64,000 nucleotides of DNA from Flavobacterium sp. LPB0248 (GCF_013388355.1 NZ_CP058246.1:992001-1056000); one strand, 5' to 3'; counted from the stretch's first letter, positions 1 through 9,110 are shown. The notes: generated by a model not told the origin, from the letters alone. Numbers and translations are program-made.

Positions 1-440
1 ACGGAAAAAATATTCGAATTGCAATTCCTGCTGGTGTAGAAAATGGGCAGATTATTAAAATTCCGAATCATGGCGGTCCAGGTGTTAACGGCGGACCAAA
101 TGGTGATTTATACATCACTTTTATCATTTCTAACAATTCAGATTTTAAACGAGAAGGCAACAATCTTTATGCCGAGGCTCCAATTGATTTATACACGGCA
201 ATTTTAGGCGGAGAAACTTACATCAATACTTTTGACGGAAAGGTAAAAATTAAAGTGCCACCAGAAACGCAGCCTGGAACCAAAGTGAAGTTGAAAGGAA
301 AAGGTTTTCCTGTTTATAAAAAAGAAAATCAGTTTGGCGATTTATACATTACATACACTATAAAACTCCCAACAAAACTGTCGAATAAAGAAAAAGAATT
401 ATTTGAAGAATTAGCAAAACTCAGAAGTCATGAAAAATAA
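1..440 (+). CDS. cbpA: DnaJ-family co-chaperone (CbpA-like), C-terminal part
   Basis: The 5' end lies outside the window; the visible part reads in the frame starting at base 3 and stops at 438-440. It encodes about 145 residues of the C-terminal substrate-binding beta-domains of an Hsp40. Visible are IRIAIPAGVENGQIIKI, a GGxGGxNGDLYI-type segment and KVPPETQPGTKVKLKGKGFP, a typical end of DnaJ_C. The J domain is not visible. DnaJ proteins deliver substrates to DnaK and stimulate its ATPase. The next gene starts inside this one (11-bp overlap) and encodes a CbpM-like modulator. That neighbour favours a CbpA-type protein over the main DnaJ, although no zinc-finger region can be checked here. 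Confidence 0.85.
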   Translation, partial: GKNIRIAIPAGVENGQIIKIPNHGGPGVNGGPNGDLYITFIISNNSDFKREGNNLYAEAPIDLYTAILGGETYINTFDGKVKIKVPPETQPGTKVKLKGKGFPVYKKENQFGDLYITYTIKLPTKLSNKEKELFEELAKLRSHEK

Positions 441-735
441 AAACTTGATCCAGATAAAACAGTTTTGTATTTACCACGAAATTGAAAATACTTTTATAAC
501 CGAACTTAATAACTACGGACTCATTCATATTATTACACAAGAAAATGACGAATTTCTGGAACCAGAACAGCTTCCAACGGTCGAAAAAATGATCCGAATG
601 CATTACGATCTTAAAATAAATCTGGAAGGAATTGATGCAATTGCACATTTATTAGATAAGATTGAGGCCTTACAGCAAAATTTAAATACGGTACAAAACA
701 AGCTTCGACTATACGAAGAAAAAGAAACCGAATAA
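430..735 (+). CDS. cbpM: CbpM-like chaperone modulator (MerR-like fold)
   Basis: This 101-residue protein is all-helical in appearance. Its N-terminal half (IQIKQFCIYHEIENTFITEL) and central helix around EPEQLPTVEKMIRMHYDLKI resemble the CbpM/MerR-like modulator family. A C-terminal coiled coil spans about residues 75-101. CbpM binds the J domain of CbpA and inhibits its activity. The ATG overlaps the end of the upstream DnaJ-like gene by 11 bp, so the two are translationally coupled as in other cbpA-cbpM pairs. A hairpin terminator follows directly. The family call rests on context and short motifs. Confidence 0.75.
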   Translation: MKNKNLIQIKQFCIYHEIENTFITELNNYGLIHIITQENDEFLEPEQLPTVEKMIRMHYDLKINLEGIDAIAHLLDKIEALQQNLNTVQNKLRLYEEKETE

Positions 736-749
736 CGATTAATATCACA

Positions 750-787
750 AAAAAGCTTGATTTCTGAATTGATTTCAAGCTTTTTTT
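750..787 (+). terminator. Rho-independent terminator after cbpA-cbpM
   Basis: The arms AAAGCTTGA and TCAAGCTTT enclose a loop of about 14 nt and are followed by a T run, 15 bp after the cbpM-like stop codon. Confidence 0.8.
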
Positions 788-885
788 AATCGCTGTAAAA
801 ACCATAATTCTTAAATTGCAGAATCTTTAATCAACCTGAATTTGCTTTTAAAACCATACAGACAAATTCGCAAAAATTATAAAAA

Positions 886-1266
886 ATGAAAAGAGAAAAC
901 ATCTTAACTGGATCTCCGTGGGAAGACAAAATGGGTTATTGCCGTGCCGTAAGAATTGGCAATATTGTGGAAGTTTCTGGAACTGTAGCCATTGTTGACG
1001 GCGATAAAGTAAAAGCTGATGACGCTTATGCTCAAACGTATAATATTTTGGAACGAGTAGAAAAAGTTTTAGAAGATTTAAATGTAAGCATGAAAGACGT
1101 TATTAGAACAAGAATTTTCACAACAGACGTTTCTACTTTCGAAGAAGTAGCTAGAGCACACGCTGCTTTCTTTAAAGATGTAAAACCAACTACAGGATTT
1201 TACGGAATCAGTAAATTGGTTGCTCCGGAATATTTGGTGGAAATCGAATTTACTGCTGTAGTATAA
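886..1266 (+). CDS. RidA family protein (YjgF/YER057c/UK114)
   Basis: The 126-residue product has the usual length of a RidA protein. It shows the C-terminal block typical of the family: the arginine in VIRTRIFTTDV, and the end PEYLVEIEFTAVV. RidA proteins hydrolyse reactive enamine/imine intermediates such as 2-aminoacrylate. The N-terminal stretch (ILTGSPWEDKMGYCRAVRIGNIVEVSGT) is that of the RidA subgroup with an early SPWE motif rather than the archetype, so the exact substrate is unclear. The gene is flanked upstream by a terminator and downstream by a long palindrome, and is probably monocistronic. Confidence 0.88.
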   Translation: MKRENILTGSPWEDKMGYCRAVRIGNIVEVSGTVAIVDGDKVKADDAYAQTYNILERVEKVLEDLNVSMKDVIRTRIFTTDVSTFEEVARAHAAFFKDVKPTTGFYGISKLVAPEYLVEIEFTAVV

Positions 1267-1278
1267 TATTTTTTTTCA

Positions 1279-1399
1279 GCCACGAATTTCGCTAATTTTC
1301 ACGAATTATTTCTATTCGCCATTTCGAAAAAGTATGGCGAAAACTCGATTAAATCGTTTTTTCCTATTTTAATTCGTGAAAATTCTTGAAATTCGTGGC
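1279..1399. repeat. Intergenic palindrome, GCCACGAATT family
   Basis: The outer arms GCCACGAATTTC and GAAATTCGTGGC are complementary. Nested inside are AATTTTCACGAATT/AATTCGTGAAAATT and TTCGCCAT/ATGGCGAA. The element occupies almost the whole gap between ridA and the chloride channel gene. The same arm sequence recurs at 13331 and 31099. Confidence 0.75.
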
Positions 1400-1419
1400 A
1401 AACTTTTTAGAATTCATTA

Positions 1420-2655
1420 ATGACTTCCTTAAATCCAAAACAATTCCTTCTTTCTCTTCCAAAATGGATTCTTATCTGTGCTTTAATCGGAATACTTTCC
1501 GGATCGGCTTCAGCATTTTTCTTAGTTTCTTTAGAATGGGTGACGCAATTTAGAGTTCAGCACGACTGGATTATATGGCTTTTACCTTTCGGTGGATTTC
1601 TAGTTGGATTGAGTTATTACTATTGGGGAGAATCAGTTGCGAAAGGAAACAATCTTTTACTGGAAGAATACGAAAACCCTAAAAAAGTCATTCCTTTTAA
1701 AATGGCTCCTTTAGTTCTTTTAGGAACGCTTTTGACTCATTTATTTGGAGGATCTGCAGGACGCGAAGGAACAGCCGTTCAAATGGGAGGCGCAATTGCC
1801 GATCAATTCACAAAGTTTTTCAATCTAAATAATTCAGAACGCCGAATTTTAATCATTCTCGGTATCAGTGCTGGATTTGCTTCTGTTTTTGGAACACCTC
1901 TTGCGGGAGCTATTTTTGCTTTGGAAGTTTTATATTTCAGTAAAATTAATTTTAAAAGCATTCTTCTTTCTTTTTTAGTCGCTTATGCAGCTTATTTTAC
2001 TGTAGAATTCTGGGAAATTAAACATACACATTATAGTATTCCAATCGTTCCAGAACTTAGTTTAAACAACATTATTTTTACTATAATTATTGGAATTTTA
2101 TCTGGATTTGCTGCTCTATTATTTTCTAGAAGCACACATTTCTGGGGTTCTCTTTTTTCAAAAACCATTAAATATCCCCCACTTCGCCCTGTAATTGGCG
2201 GTGTAGTTTTGGCTATTGCCATTGCTGGTTTCGGATTTACAAAATTCTCTGGTTTGGGAGTTCCCGTTATAGTCGATTCTTTTTCCAATACAAACCAATG
2301 GTACGATTTTCTGCTAAAAATTTTATTCACCGGATTCACGTTAGGAGCTGGTTTTAAAGGTGGCGAAGTAACTCCGTTATTTTTTGTCGGAGCTACTTTA
2401 GGAAGTGCCTTATCAACTGTAATTCCGATGCCAATTGCGCTTTTAGCAGGAATCGGATTTGTTGCGGTTTTCTCAGGCGCAACCCACACTCCTATTGCCT
2501 GTACCATTATGGGAATGGAATTGTTTGGAATTGCTCCCGGAATCTTCATCGCAATTGCCTGTACAATTGCTTATTTTTCTTCTGGTTCTGTCGGAATTTA
2601 CAAATCTCAAATTGTAAAAGGTGCGAAATATAAATTGTACCAGAGATTTCTTTAA
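1420..2655 (+). CDS. CLC-type voltage-gated chloride channel / antiporter
   Basis: This 411-residue polytopic membrane protein belongs to the CLC family, which moves chloride, sometimes in exchange for protons. It shows the signature GGSAGREGTAVQMG (about residues 110-123), including the gating glutamate of the GREG motif, and GGEVTPLFFVGATLG around residue 315. The first canonical CLC selectivity motif (GSGIP) is not recognisable. The equivalent area reads GNNLLLEEYENPKK, as in a divergent CLC subgroup. There are no cytoplasmic CBS domains. The gene stands alone between two palindromic intergenic repeats. Confidence 0.88.
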   Translation: MTSLNPKQFLLSLPKWILICALIGILSGSASAFFLVSLEWVTQFRVQHDWIIWLLPFGGFLVGLSYYYWGESVAKGNNLLLEEYENPKKVIPFKMAPLVLLGTLLTHLFGGSAGREGTAVQMGGAIADQFTKFFNLNNSERRILIILGISAGFASVFGTPLAGAIFALEVLYFSKINFKSILLSFLVAYAAYFTVEFWEIKHTHYSIPIVPELSLNNIIFTIIIGILSGFAALLFSRSTHFWGSLFSKTIKYPPLRPVIGGVVLAIAIAGFGFTKFSGLGVPVIVDSFSNTNQWYDFLLKILFTGFTLGAGFKGGEVTPLFFVGATLGSALSTVIPMPIALLAGIGFVAVFSGATHTPIACTIMGMELFGIAPGIFIAIACTIAYFSSGSVGIYKSQIVKGAKYKLYQRFL

Positions 2656-2666
2656 ACGGAGTTTTC

Positions 2667-2803
2667 AGTCGCAGTTTACACTCTCAGTTTCAAAATAAAA
2701 AAATCCGCCCAAATCCGCATTTTCGCGATAGTGAATCAGTTTCATCCACGTACATTTTTTTTAACCCTAAAATATCTGAAAACTGAAACTGAAAACTGCG
2801 ACT
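2667..2803. repeat. Intergenic palindrome
   Basis: The outer arms are AGTCGCAGTTT and AAACTGCGACT. Degenerate TCAGTTTCA/TGAAACTGA elements are nested inside. It lies between the CLC gene and nrnA. Confidence 0.65.
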
Positions 2804-2847
2804 AAATATTTTCAGCATTACATTAAAAAAATGTAAATTCGCAAACT

Positions 2848-3852
2848 ATGAAAATACAAGATATTCAAGCAATTCAATTATTGCTTGCTACGCCAAAGAA
2901 AATTGCAATTATTCCGCACAGAGGACCAGATGGTGACGCCATGGGTTCGACTCTAGCTTTATACCATTTTTTACTCAAAAATAATCATCAGCCAACTGTT
3001 ATTTCTCCAAATGATTTTCCTGATTTTTTAGCTTGGCTTCCAGGTTCAGAAACAGTTAAAGTTTATGAAAAAGACACTCAAAACTGCATTAAAATATTAG
3101 AAGAAGCTGAACTTATTTTTACGCTGGATTTTAATGCTTTTCATCGCACTGGCGAAATGGAGCATACTCTGGCAAAACTTACAGCACCATTTATCATGAT
3201 CGATCATCATGAAAAACCTCATGATTATGCTGCTTATACATACTCAGACACTTCTTTCGGATCTACTTGTGAAATGGTTTATAATTTTATTGCCTTTTTA
3301 AATAAAAAAGAAGATATCGATAAAACCATAGCAACTTGCATCTATACTGGAATTTTGACTGATTCTGGTTCATTCCGTTTTCCAGGAACTACAGGAAACA
3401 CGCATAGAATTATTGCCGAATTAATTGATTTAGGAGTTGAAAACACTCAAATTCCGGTTTTACTATACGATAATAGTTCTTTTAGCCGTTTGCAGTTATT
3501 AGGCCGTGCACTTCAAAATATGAAAATTTTTGAAGAACATAAAACGTCTTACATGACTCTTACACAGGAAGAACTGGATTCGTTTAACTATGTAAAAGGC
3601 GATACTGAAGGAATTGTAAACTACGGATTGAGCATTCGTGGAATTGTTTTTACAGCCATATTTATTGAAAACAAAGAAGAGAAAATAATTAAAATTTCTT
3701 TCCGTTCTCAAGGAGGATTTGATGTAAATCAATTTGCAAGAGATCACTTTAACGGAGGCGGACATGTTAATGCAGCTGGAGGAAGATCTGAAGATTCTAT
3801 GGAAAACACCATTAATAAATTTGAAGATTTAGTAAAAAAACTAAAATTATAG
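2848..3852 (+). CDS. nrnA: Bifunctional oligoribonuclease/PAP phosphatase NrnA (DHH/DHHA1)
   Basis: The 334-residue product has the DHH phosphoesterase fold. Visible are HRGPDGDAMGS near residue 24 (first metal motif), LDFNAFHRTG, the DHH motif in IDHHEKPHD, and the DHHA1 signature GGGHVNAAGG near the C-terminus. NrnA degrades short oligoribonucleotides (nanoRNA) and dephosphorylates 3'-phosphoadenosine 5'-phosphate. The stop codon is only 8 bp before gldI, so this is probably the first gene of an nrnA-gldI-ppi-ppi operon. Confidence 0.92.
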   Translation: MKIQDIQAIQLLLATPKKIAIIPHRGPDGDAMGSTLALYHFLLKNNHQPTVISPNDFPDFLAWLPGSETVKVYEKDTQNCIKILEEAELIFTLDFNAFHRTGEMEHTLAKLTAPFIMIDHHEKPHDYAAYTYSDTSFGSTCEMVYNFIAFLNKKEDIDKTIATCIYTGILTDSGSFRFPGTTGNTHRIIAELIDLGVENTQIPVLLYDNSSFSRLQLLGRALQNMKIFEEHKTSYMTLTQEELDSFNYVKGDTEGIVNYGLSIRGIVFTAIFIENKEEKIIKISFRSQGGFDVNQFARDHFNGGGHVNAAGGRSEDSMENTINKFEDLVKKLKL

Positions 3853-3860
3853 TCCAAATC

Positions 3861-4517
3861 ATGAATTACCTAAAACTTAGCATTTACACTTTGCTTTTTG
3901 CTGTTTTAATAAGCAGCTGTAAGCATCATGAAGAAGCCAGAAGACCAATTTCTAGAGCTTCGGGAACATTCATGAAAAAATCGGCAGACCGAAATAAAAA
4001 ATTAGTGGCCAACGAAGAGGAAGTCATAAAAAAAATAATCAAAAGCAATCCGAAAGTAAAGTATTTTGCCACTCCAAAAGGATATTGGTTTTGTTATGAA
4101 GAAAAGAATGCTACAGAAACACTAGCTCCTAGAAAAGGCGATATTGCCTATTTTAACATGGAAATAAAAGACATAAAAGGCAACGTCATTTATTCAGAAT
4201 CTGATCTTGGACCTCAAACTTATTATGTAGACAAACAAGACATTATGATGGGGTTGCGTGACGGAATCAAAAGAATGCATAAAAATGAAACTATTACGTT
4301 TTTATTTCCATCACATATGGCTTATGGATATCATGGAGACAATAAAAAAATTGGCACGAACGAATCTTTAATTGTTACCGTTACGCTTAGAAATTTTGTT
4401 CCAGATCCAACTGCGCAAACAGCAAAACCTGCTGCACAGCCTACTCAAACCGTAACACCAAAACCTGCAGTTGCAAAACCTGCAGCGCCAGCTAAAAAAG
4501 ACACATTAACTCAATAA
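3861..4517 (+). CDS. gldI: Gliding motility-associated FKBP-type lipoprotein GldI
   Basis: This 218-residue lipoprotein has a signal peptide ending in a lipobox at about Cys-20 (VLISSC). It carries a region preceding the isomerase domain (residues about 35-80) and an FKBP-type peptidyl-prolyl isomerase domain with GLRDGIKRMHKNE and FLFPSHMAYGYHGD. The C-terminal tail is rich in Ala, Pro, Lys and Thr. GldI is required for gliding in Flavobacterium johnsoniae and is thought to help fold envelope components of the gliding/T9SS machinery. It sits 8 bp after nrnA and 13 bp before another PPIase gene. Confidence 0.9.
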   Translation: MNYLKLSIYTLLFAVLISSCKHHEEARRPISRASGTFMKKSADRNKKLVANEEEVIKKIIKSNPKVKYFATPKGYWFCYEEKNATETLAPRKGDIAYFNMEIKDIKGNVIYSESDLGPQTYYVDKQDIMMGLRDGIKRMHKNETITFLFPSHMAYGYHGDNKKIGTNESLIVTVTLRNFVPDPTAQTAKPAAQPTQTVTPKPAVAKPAAPAKKDTLTQ

Positions 4518-4530
4518 ACAATATCTTAAA

Positions 4531-5607
4531 ATGAAAAAGAGTATTTTATTATTACTAATAGCCGTAAGCTCATTTTATTCTTGTAAAGACGATCATAGCA
4601 ATCTGCCAGATGGTTTATATGCTGACATCGAGACAAACAAAGGTCACATTATTGTAGAACTTGATTACAAAAAAGCCCCAATAACGGTCGCTAACTTCGT
4701 GACTTTAGCTGAAGGTAAAAACGAGTTTGTAACACATGAAAACCTTAAAAACAAGCCTTTCTTTGATGGTTTGAAATTCCATAGAGTTATTGAAAGCTTC
4801 ATGATTCAGAGTGGTGATCCATTAGGAACTGGTTCTGGAGATACTGGTTATAAATTTAAAGATGAATTTTCAGATTTAAAATTTGACAAAGCAGGTGTTT
4901 TGGCAATGGCTAATAATGGTCCAGGTACAAACAGCAGCCAATTTTTTATCACACACGTTGAAACTCCTTGGTTAGATGGAAAACATACTATTTTTGGTCA
5001 TGTTGTAGATGCAAAAGATCAGGAAGTAGTAAACAAAGTGGTACAGGGCGACAATATCGTTTCTATAACTATTATCAGAAATGGTGAAGCCGCTAAGAAA
5101 TTTGATGCTGTAAAAGTATTCCATGATTATTTTGCTGACATTGCAAAAGAACAAAGCAAATACGCTGGCGTTCAAAAAGAAAAAGTAGATTATTATACTG
5201 CTTTAAAAGCAAAAGCAACTAAAACTACTAGTGGTTTAGAATATGTAATTACAGAAAAAGGAAGCGGTAAAAAACCTGCTGCAGGAAGTCCAATTTACAT
5301 TCATTACGCTGGTTTCCTTGAAGACGGAACTCTATTTGACGCTAGTATTGAAGAAGTGGCAAAACAATTCGGAAAATACGATCCTGCAAGAGCGGCACAA
5401 GGCGGCTACCAACCAATTCAATTTCAAGCTGGTAAAAAAGATGGTTTAATTCCTGGTTTTATTGAAGGAGTTGAGCAATTATCTTACGGAGATAAAGCAG
5501 TTCTTTTCATTCCATCTCACTTAGCTTATGGAGCAACTGGTGCTGGAGGTGTGATTCCGCCAAATGCTAATATCATCTTCGAAATCCAGATTTCAGACAA
5601 ACAGTAA
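4531..5607 (+). CDS. Cyclophilin-FKBP fusion peptidyl-prolyl isomerase, lipoprotein
   Basis: The 358-residue product is a predicted lipoprotein (SSFYSC at the end of the signal peptide). Residues about 25-185 form a cyclophilin domain: FHRVIESFMIQSGDP, GVLAMANNGPGTNSSQFFIT and TPWLDGKHTIFGHV. Residues about 230-358 form an FKBP domain: IHYAGFLEDGTLFDAS, GLIPGFIEGVEQL and FIPSHLAYGATGAGGVIPP. The two unrelated isomerase folds are joined in one chain, suggesting a periplasmic folding factor with two proline isomerase sites. It follows gldI by 13 bp and precedes a close paralogue by 30 bp. Confidence 0.9.
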   Translation: MKKSILLLLIAVSSFYSCKDDHSNLPDGLYADIETNKGHIIVELDYKKAPITVANFVTLAEGKNEFVTHENLKNKPFFDGLKFHRVIESFMIQSGDPLGTGSGDTGYKFKDEFSDLKFDKAGVLAMANNGPGTNSSQFFITHVETPWLDGKHTIFGHVVDAKDQEVVNKVVQGDNIVSITIIRNGEAAKKFDAVKVFHDYFADIAKEQSKYAGVQKEKVDYYTALKAKATKTTSGLEYVITEKGSGKKPAAGSPIYIHYAGFLEDGTLFDASIEEVAKQFGKYDPARAAQGGYQPIQFQAGKKDGLIPGFIEGVEQLSYGDKAVLFIPSHLAYGATGAGGVIPPNANIIFEIQISDKQ

Positions 5608-5637
5608 TTGAATTAAAGACTTAAAATTTTAAAAGCA

Positions 5638-6762
5638 ATGAAATATAAATTTCTATTTTTATTTTGCTTAGCAATAGTAAATATTCAAGCTCAAACTAAA
5701 AAACCTGCAACAAAACCCGCAGCAAAACCTACAAGCAAAGCAGTTGTAGTCGCAAATCCTGGTGACGGAATTTTTGCTACAATCTCTACTTCAAAAGGAG
5801 ATATTGTTCTTTCTTTAGAATATGTAAAAGCTCCTGTAACAGTAGCAAACTTTATTACTTTGGCAGAAGGCACAAATCCTAACGTTAAAGCTTCACTTAA
5901 AGGAAAACCATTTTATAATGGATTAAAATTTCACCGAGTTATTAATGATTTCATGATTCAAGGTGGTGATCCTGACGGAAATGGTTCTGGAGGCCCAGGA
6001 TATTCGTTTAAAGATGAATTTGTAGACGATTTAAAATTCGAAAAAGGTGGAGTTCTAGCAATGGCAAATTCTGGTCCGGCAACAAACGGAAGCCAATTTT
6101 TCATTACACATAAAGATACACCTTGGTTAAACGGAAAACACACTATTTTTGGTCATGTTGTTTCTGGAATGGATAATGTAAATAAAATTGTTCAAGACGA
6201 TGTAATGACAAAAATTGTTATCACACGTAAAGGTGCTGCAGCAAAGAAATTTGATGCTCTAAAAGTTTTAAGTGATGATGTAAAAAAAGAGGCCGCTAAA
6301 AAAGAAGAGGCGAAAAAAGTAATAACTGCTAAAGCTGCTTATTTTAAAGACTTAAAAGCAAAAGCAACTGCAACTTCTACTGGCTTAAAATATGTAATTA
6401 CTCAAAAAGGTACTGGTGTTAAAGGTGCTGAAGGTTCTACAATCTATTTCCACTATGCAGGATATTTTGAAGATGGCACTTTATTCGACAGCAGCATGGC
6501 TCAAGTAGCAAAAGCATACGGAAAATATGATGCAAACAGAGATGCACAAGGCGGCTACAAAGCTTTTCCTTTTACAGTTGGTAAAAAAGATGGAATGATC
6601 CCTGGTTTTATTGAAGCCCTTGATATGATGACAGACGGAGAAAAAGCAACTTTCTTCCTACCTTCAAATTTAGCTTATGGCGAAAAAGGCGCTGGCGGAG
6701 TTATTCCACCAAATGCAACTTTAATTTTTGAAATCGAAACCTATCAAAACCAACCTAAGTAA
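5638..6762 (+). CDS. Cyclophilin-FKBP fusion peptidyl-prolyl isomerase, exported
   Basis: This 374-residue protein is a paralogue of the preceding gene, with the same order: cyclophilin (FHRVINDFMIQGGDPDG, GVLAMANSGPATNGSQFFIT, TPWLNGKHTIFGHV), then FKBP (FHYAGYFEDGTLFDSS, GMIPGFIEALDMM, LPSNLAYGEKGAGGVIPP). It has a cleavable signal peptide (ending near NIQAQT) but no lipobox cysteine, so it should be soluble in the periplasm while its neighbour is membrane-anchored. A Lys/Ala/Pro linker follows the signal. It is the last gene of the nrnA-gldI operon; a strong terminator follows. Confidence 0.9.
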   Translation: MKYKFLFLFCLAIVNIQAQTKKPATKPAAKPTSKAVVVANPGDGIFATISTSKGDIVLSLEYVKAPVTVANFITLAEGTNPNVKASLKGKPFYNGLKFHRVINDFMIQGGDPDGNGSGGPGYSFKDEFVDDLKFEKGGVLAMANSGPATNGSQFFITHKDTPWLNGKHTIFGHVVSGMDNVNKIVQDDVMTKIVITRKGAAAKKFDALKVLSDDVKKEAAKKEEAKKVITAKAAYFKDLKAKATATSTGLKYVITQKGTGVKGAEGSTIYFHYAGYFEDGTLFDSSMAQVAKAYGKYDANRDAQGGYKAFPFTVGKKDGMIPGFIEALDMMTDGEKATFFLPSNLAYGEKGAGGVIPPNATLIFEIETYQNQPK

Positions 6763-6797
6763 TTAGGAAACAAAGAAGATTAATTCTTTATACATAT

Positions 6798-6839
6798 AAA
6801 AAGCCATCAGAATTATTTTTGATGGCTTTTCTGTTTTTT
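6798..6839 (+). terminator. Terminator of the nrnA-gldI-PPIase operon
   Basis: The arms AAAAGCCATCA and TGATGGCTTTT are followed by a T-rich stretch, 36 bp after the last PPIase stop. Confidence 0.88.
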
Positions 6840-6948
6840 GGCATCTCGTTTTTTAAAGAATTCCTAATTTAAGCCTTTAAAAATCAATTCCATTGTAATT
6901 AAATCACTATTTTCAACATAGTACAAGAGAATCCTAAACAAAATAGCT

Positions 6949-6956
6949 TACCTTTG
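6949..6956 (+). promoter_or_regulatory. -7 promoter box (TACCTTTG) of the EamA gene
   Basis: This is an exact match to the Bacteroidota -7 motif TAnnTTTG, 31 bp before the ATG at 6987. No clear TTG -33 element was seen. Confidence 0.5.
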
Positions 6957-6986
6957 CCGGCTTAATTTTTTAAAAAGAGATAATTT

Positions 6987-7889
6987 ATGACGTCGCAAAA
7001 TAATGTATTAAAAGGTGTTTTTCTTGTTGCTTTGGGAGCAACTACTTACGGAATGCTAGCTACTTTTGTAAAAATAGCTTATTCTGAAGGCTACACAACT
7101 GCAGAAGTAACGACCTCACAATTTATTTACGGAATTCTTGGAATTCTTCTAATCAATCTTTTTCAGCGCATTAAAAATAAAAACAAACCTGCCGTAAAAG
7201 CATCTCGCAAAAATATTTTCAGTTTAATGCTTGCAGGAACTTCATTAGGAATGACCAGCCTATTTTATTATTTGGCTGTAAAATACATTCCTGTTTCTAT
7301 CGGAATCGTTTTATTGATGCAAACTGTTTGGATGGGCGTTTTGCTTGAAATGATTTTAGAAAAAAAACTGCCTTCAAAACAAAAAGTCATTGCGGTCTTT
7401 ATTGTGCTTTTTGGGACTGTTTTAGCCACAAATATTATCAATAGTGATATCCAATTAGACTGGAGAGGTTTAGTTTGGGGAATGTTGGCTGCTGCGTCTT
7501 TTACTACAACTATGTTTACTGCTAATAGTGTTGCAACCGAAATTTCGTCTGCGCAAAGAAGCCTTTATATGCTTTTAGGTGGAGCTATAATTGTATTTTC
7601 GTTTGCTTTTGCAACGCAGGTTACAGCCTTCAATATGGAAATCTTCTTAAAATGGGGAATTGTATTGGCACTATTCGGAACTATCATTCCACCCCTATTA
7701 ATGACAGCTGGATTTCCGTTAACTGGAATCGGACTAGGAAGCATTGTTTCTGCCCTTGAACTGCCTGTTTCTGTAATGATGGCTTATGTTTTATTAAACG
7801 AGAAAGTAATCTTTTCTCAATGGCTTGGTATCGCATTAATTATTCTGGCCATAATTATTATGAATGTAAATTTCAAGTCAAAAAAATAA
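6987..7889 (+). CDS. EamA/DMT-superfamily transporter
   Basis: The 300-residue protein has about ten hydrophobic segments arranged as two EamA repeats (about residues 8-146 and 157-295). In each, a short charged loop is followed by a conserved helix, such as FYYLAVKYIPVSIGIVLLMQTVWMGVLLEMIL and GSIVSALELPVSVMMAYVLLNEKV. The family contains drug/metabolite exporters and carboxylate or amino-acid transporters. The substrate cannot be told from sequence. The gene has its own promoter box and lies downstream of a terminator, so it is probably monocistronic. Confidence 0.88.
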   Translation: MTSQNNVLKGVFLVALGATTYGMLATFVKIAYSEGYTTAEVTTSQFIYGILGILLINLFQRIKNKNKPAVKASRKNIFSLMLAGTSLGMTSLFYYLAVKYIPVSIGIVLLMQTVWMGVLLEMILEKKLPSKQKVIAVFIVLFGTVLATNIINSDIQLDWRGLVWGMLAAASFTTTMFTANSVATEISSAQRSLYMLLGGAIIVFSFAFATQVTAFNMEIFLKWGIVLALFGTIIPPLLMTAGFPLTGIGLGSIVSALELPVSVMMAYVLLNEKVIFSQWLGIALIILAIIIMNVNFKSKK

Positions 7890-7976
7890 CTCAAAATACA
7901 TACTTTCAAAAAAAGAAGTACTGTAATGCAATAATTGTTAATTTTTTTATAAATTCGTGATAAACAATTAGATATC

Positions 7977-8333
7977 ATGATTCTACCTTGGCATTTGTAT
8001 TTAATGGCTTTCCTTTATATTCTTGCTGGGCTAAATCATTTTAGAAATCCTGGAATGTATATAAAAATCATTCCACCCGCATTTAAAAACCCCAAATTAA
8101 TAAATATTTTAAGTGGTGCCGCCGAGATTATTCTGGGCATCTTTTTAGTCCTGCCTTTTTCATCAAATTTTGCCGCGTGGGGAATTATAGTGCTGTTAAT
8201 TGCTGTTTTCCCTGCCAATTTGTACATGTTTCAAAATAAAAAAGCAGGTTTTGGTTTACCAAGATGGATTTTATTTGTACGTTTGCCCTTACAATTTGTT
8301 TTAATTTATTGGGCTTACCAATATACATTCTAA
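7977..8333 (+). CDS. DoxX-like small membrane protein
   Basis: The 118-residue product has four predicted membrane helices. Its segments AFLYILAGLNHFRNPGMYIKIIP and LSGAAEIILGIFLVLP resemble the DoxX-like family. A short loop GFGLPRWILFVRLPLQFVLIYW is typical of small Bacteroidota members. Biochemical function is not established for this subgroup. It lies 25 bp upstream of aqpZ on the same strand and may be cotranscribed with it. Confidence 0.7.
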   Translation: MILPWHLYLMAFLYILAGLNHFRNPGMYIKIIPPAFKNPKLINILSGAAEIILGIFLVLPFSSNFAAWGIIVLLIAVFPANLYMFQNKKAGFGLPRWILFVRLPLQFVLIYWAYQYTF

Positions 8334-8358
8334 ACATTAACCATTAAATTATTTTATT

Positions 8359-9066
8359 ATGAAAAAATTATTTGCAGAGTTTTTTGGAACTTATTGGCTT
8401 GTTTTTGGAGGATGCGGAAGTGCTATTTTTGCTGCCGGAATTCCTGACTTAGGAATTGGATTTGCTGGTGTTGCGCTAGCATTTGGTTTAACTGTGCTTA
8501 CAATGGCTTATGCTGTTGGCCATATTTCTGGTGGTCACTTTAATCCCGCTGTTTCTTTTGGTTTATGGGCTGGCGGAAGATTTTCTGCCAAAGATCTTAT
8601 TCCGTATATTATTGCACAATGTGTTGGAGCCGCAGCAGCTGCAGGAACTTTATACACAATAGCTTCTGGAAAGGCAGGTTTTGCAATAGACAATACAAAA
8701 GCTGGCGCCTTTGCATCTAATGGTTTTGGAGCTTTTTCTCCTGATGGTTATTCGTTACAATCTGCTTTTATTGCAGAGTTTGTGCTTACATTATTCTTTT
8801 TATTGGTGATTTTAGGAGCAACTGATAAATTTGCAAATGGCAGATTTGCTGGAATCGCAATCGGTTTGGCGCTGACTTTAATACACTTAATCAGTATTCC
8901 AATTACAAATACTTCTGTAAATCCAGCGAGATCTTTATCTCAAGCTATTTTTGTTGGCGGAGAGCCATTATCTCAGGTTTGGCTGTTTTGGGTCGCTCCT
9001 ATTCTTGGTGCATTAGCGGCAGGTTTTCTATATAAAATACTGCTTCAAAATCATGCAGAAGCATAA
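8359..9066 (+). CDS. aqpZ: Aquaporin Z
   Basis: This 235-residue six-helix MIP channel carries both NPA boxes: [10 protein letters not shown] near residue 63 and [13 protein letters not shown] near residue 192. The segment [23 protein letters not shown] supplies the His and Arg of the narrow aromatic/Arg filter typical of water-selective AqpZ. No extended loop of the glycerol-facilitator type is visible. It probably mediates rapid water flux across the inner membrane during osmotic change. It follows the DoxX-like gene and precedes a small stress-associated membrane protein by 44 bp. Confidence 0.93.
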   Translation: MKKLFAEFFGTYWLVFGGCGSAIFAAGIPDLGIGFAGVALAFGLTVLTMAYAVGHISGGHFNPAVSFGLWAGGRFSAKDLIPYIIAQCVGAAAAAGTLYTIASGKAGFAIDNTKAGAFASNGFGAFSPDGYSLQSAFIAEFVLTLFFLLVILGATDKFANGRFAGIAIGLALTLIHLISIPITNTSVNPARSLSQAIFVGGEPLSQVWLFWVAPILGALAAGFLYKILLQNHAEA

Positions 9067-9110
9067 TAGCTAAAAAAAGAAATCGATACATCATCAAAAA
9101 AAATAAAAAT

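Noticed and set aside
2031..2549. Long minus-strand open frame (172 codons) inside the chloride channel gene
   Set aside because: It lies opposite a well-supported CLC gene, shows no family features, and its proline/isoleucine pattern is that of an antisense shadow.
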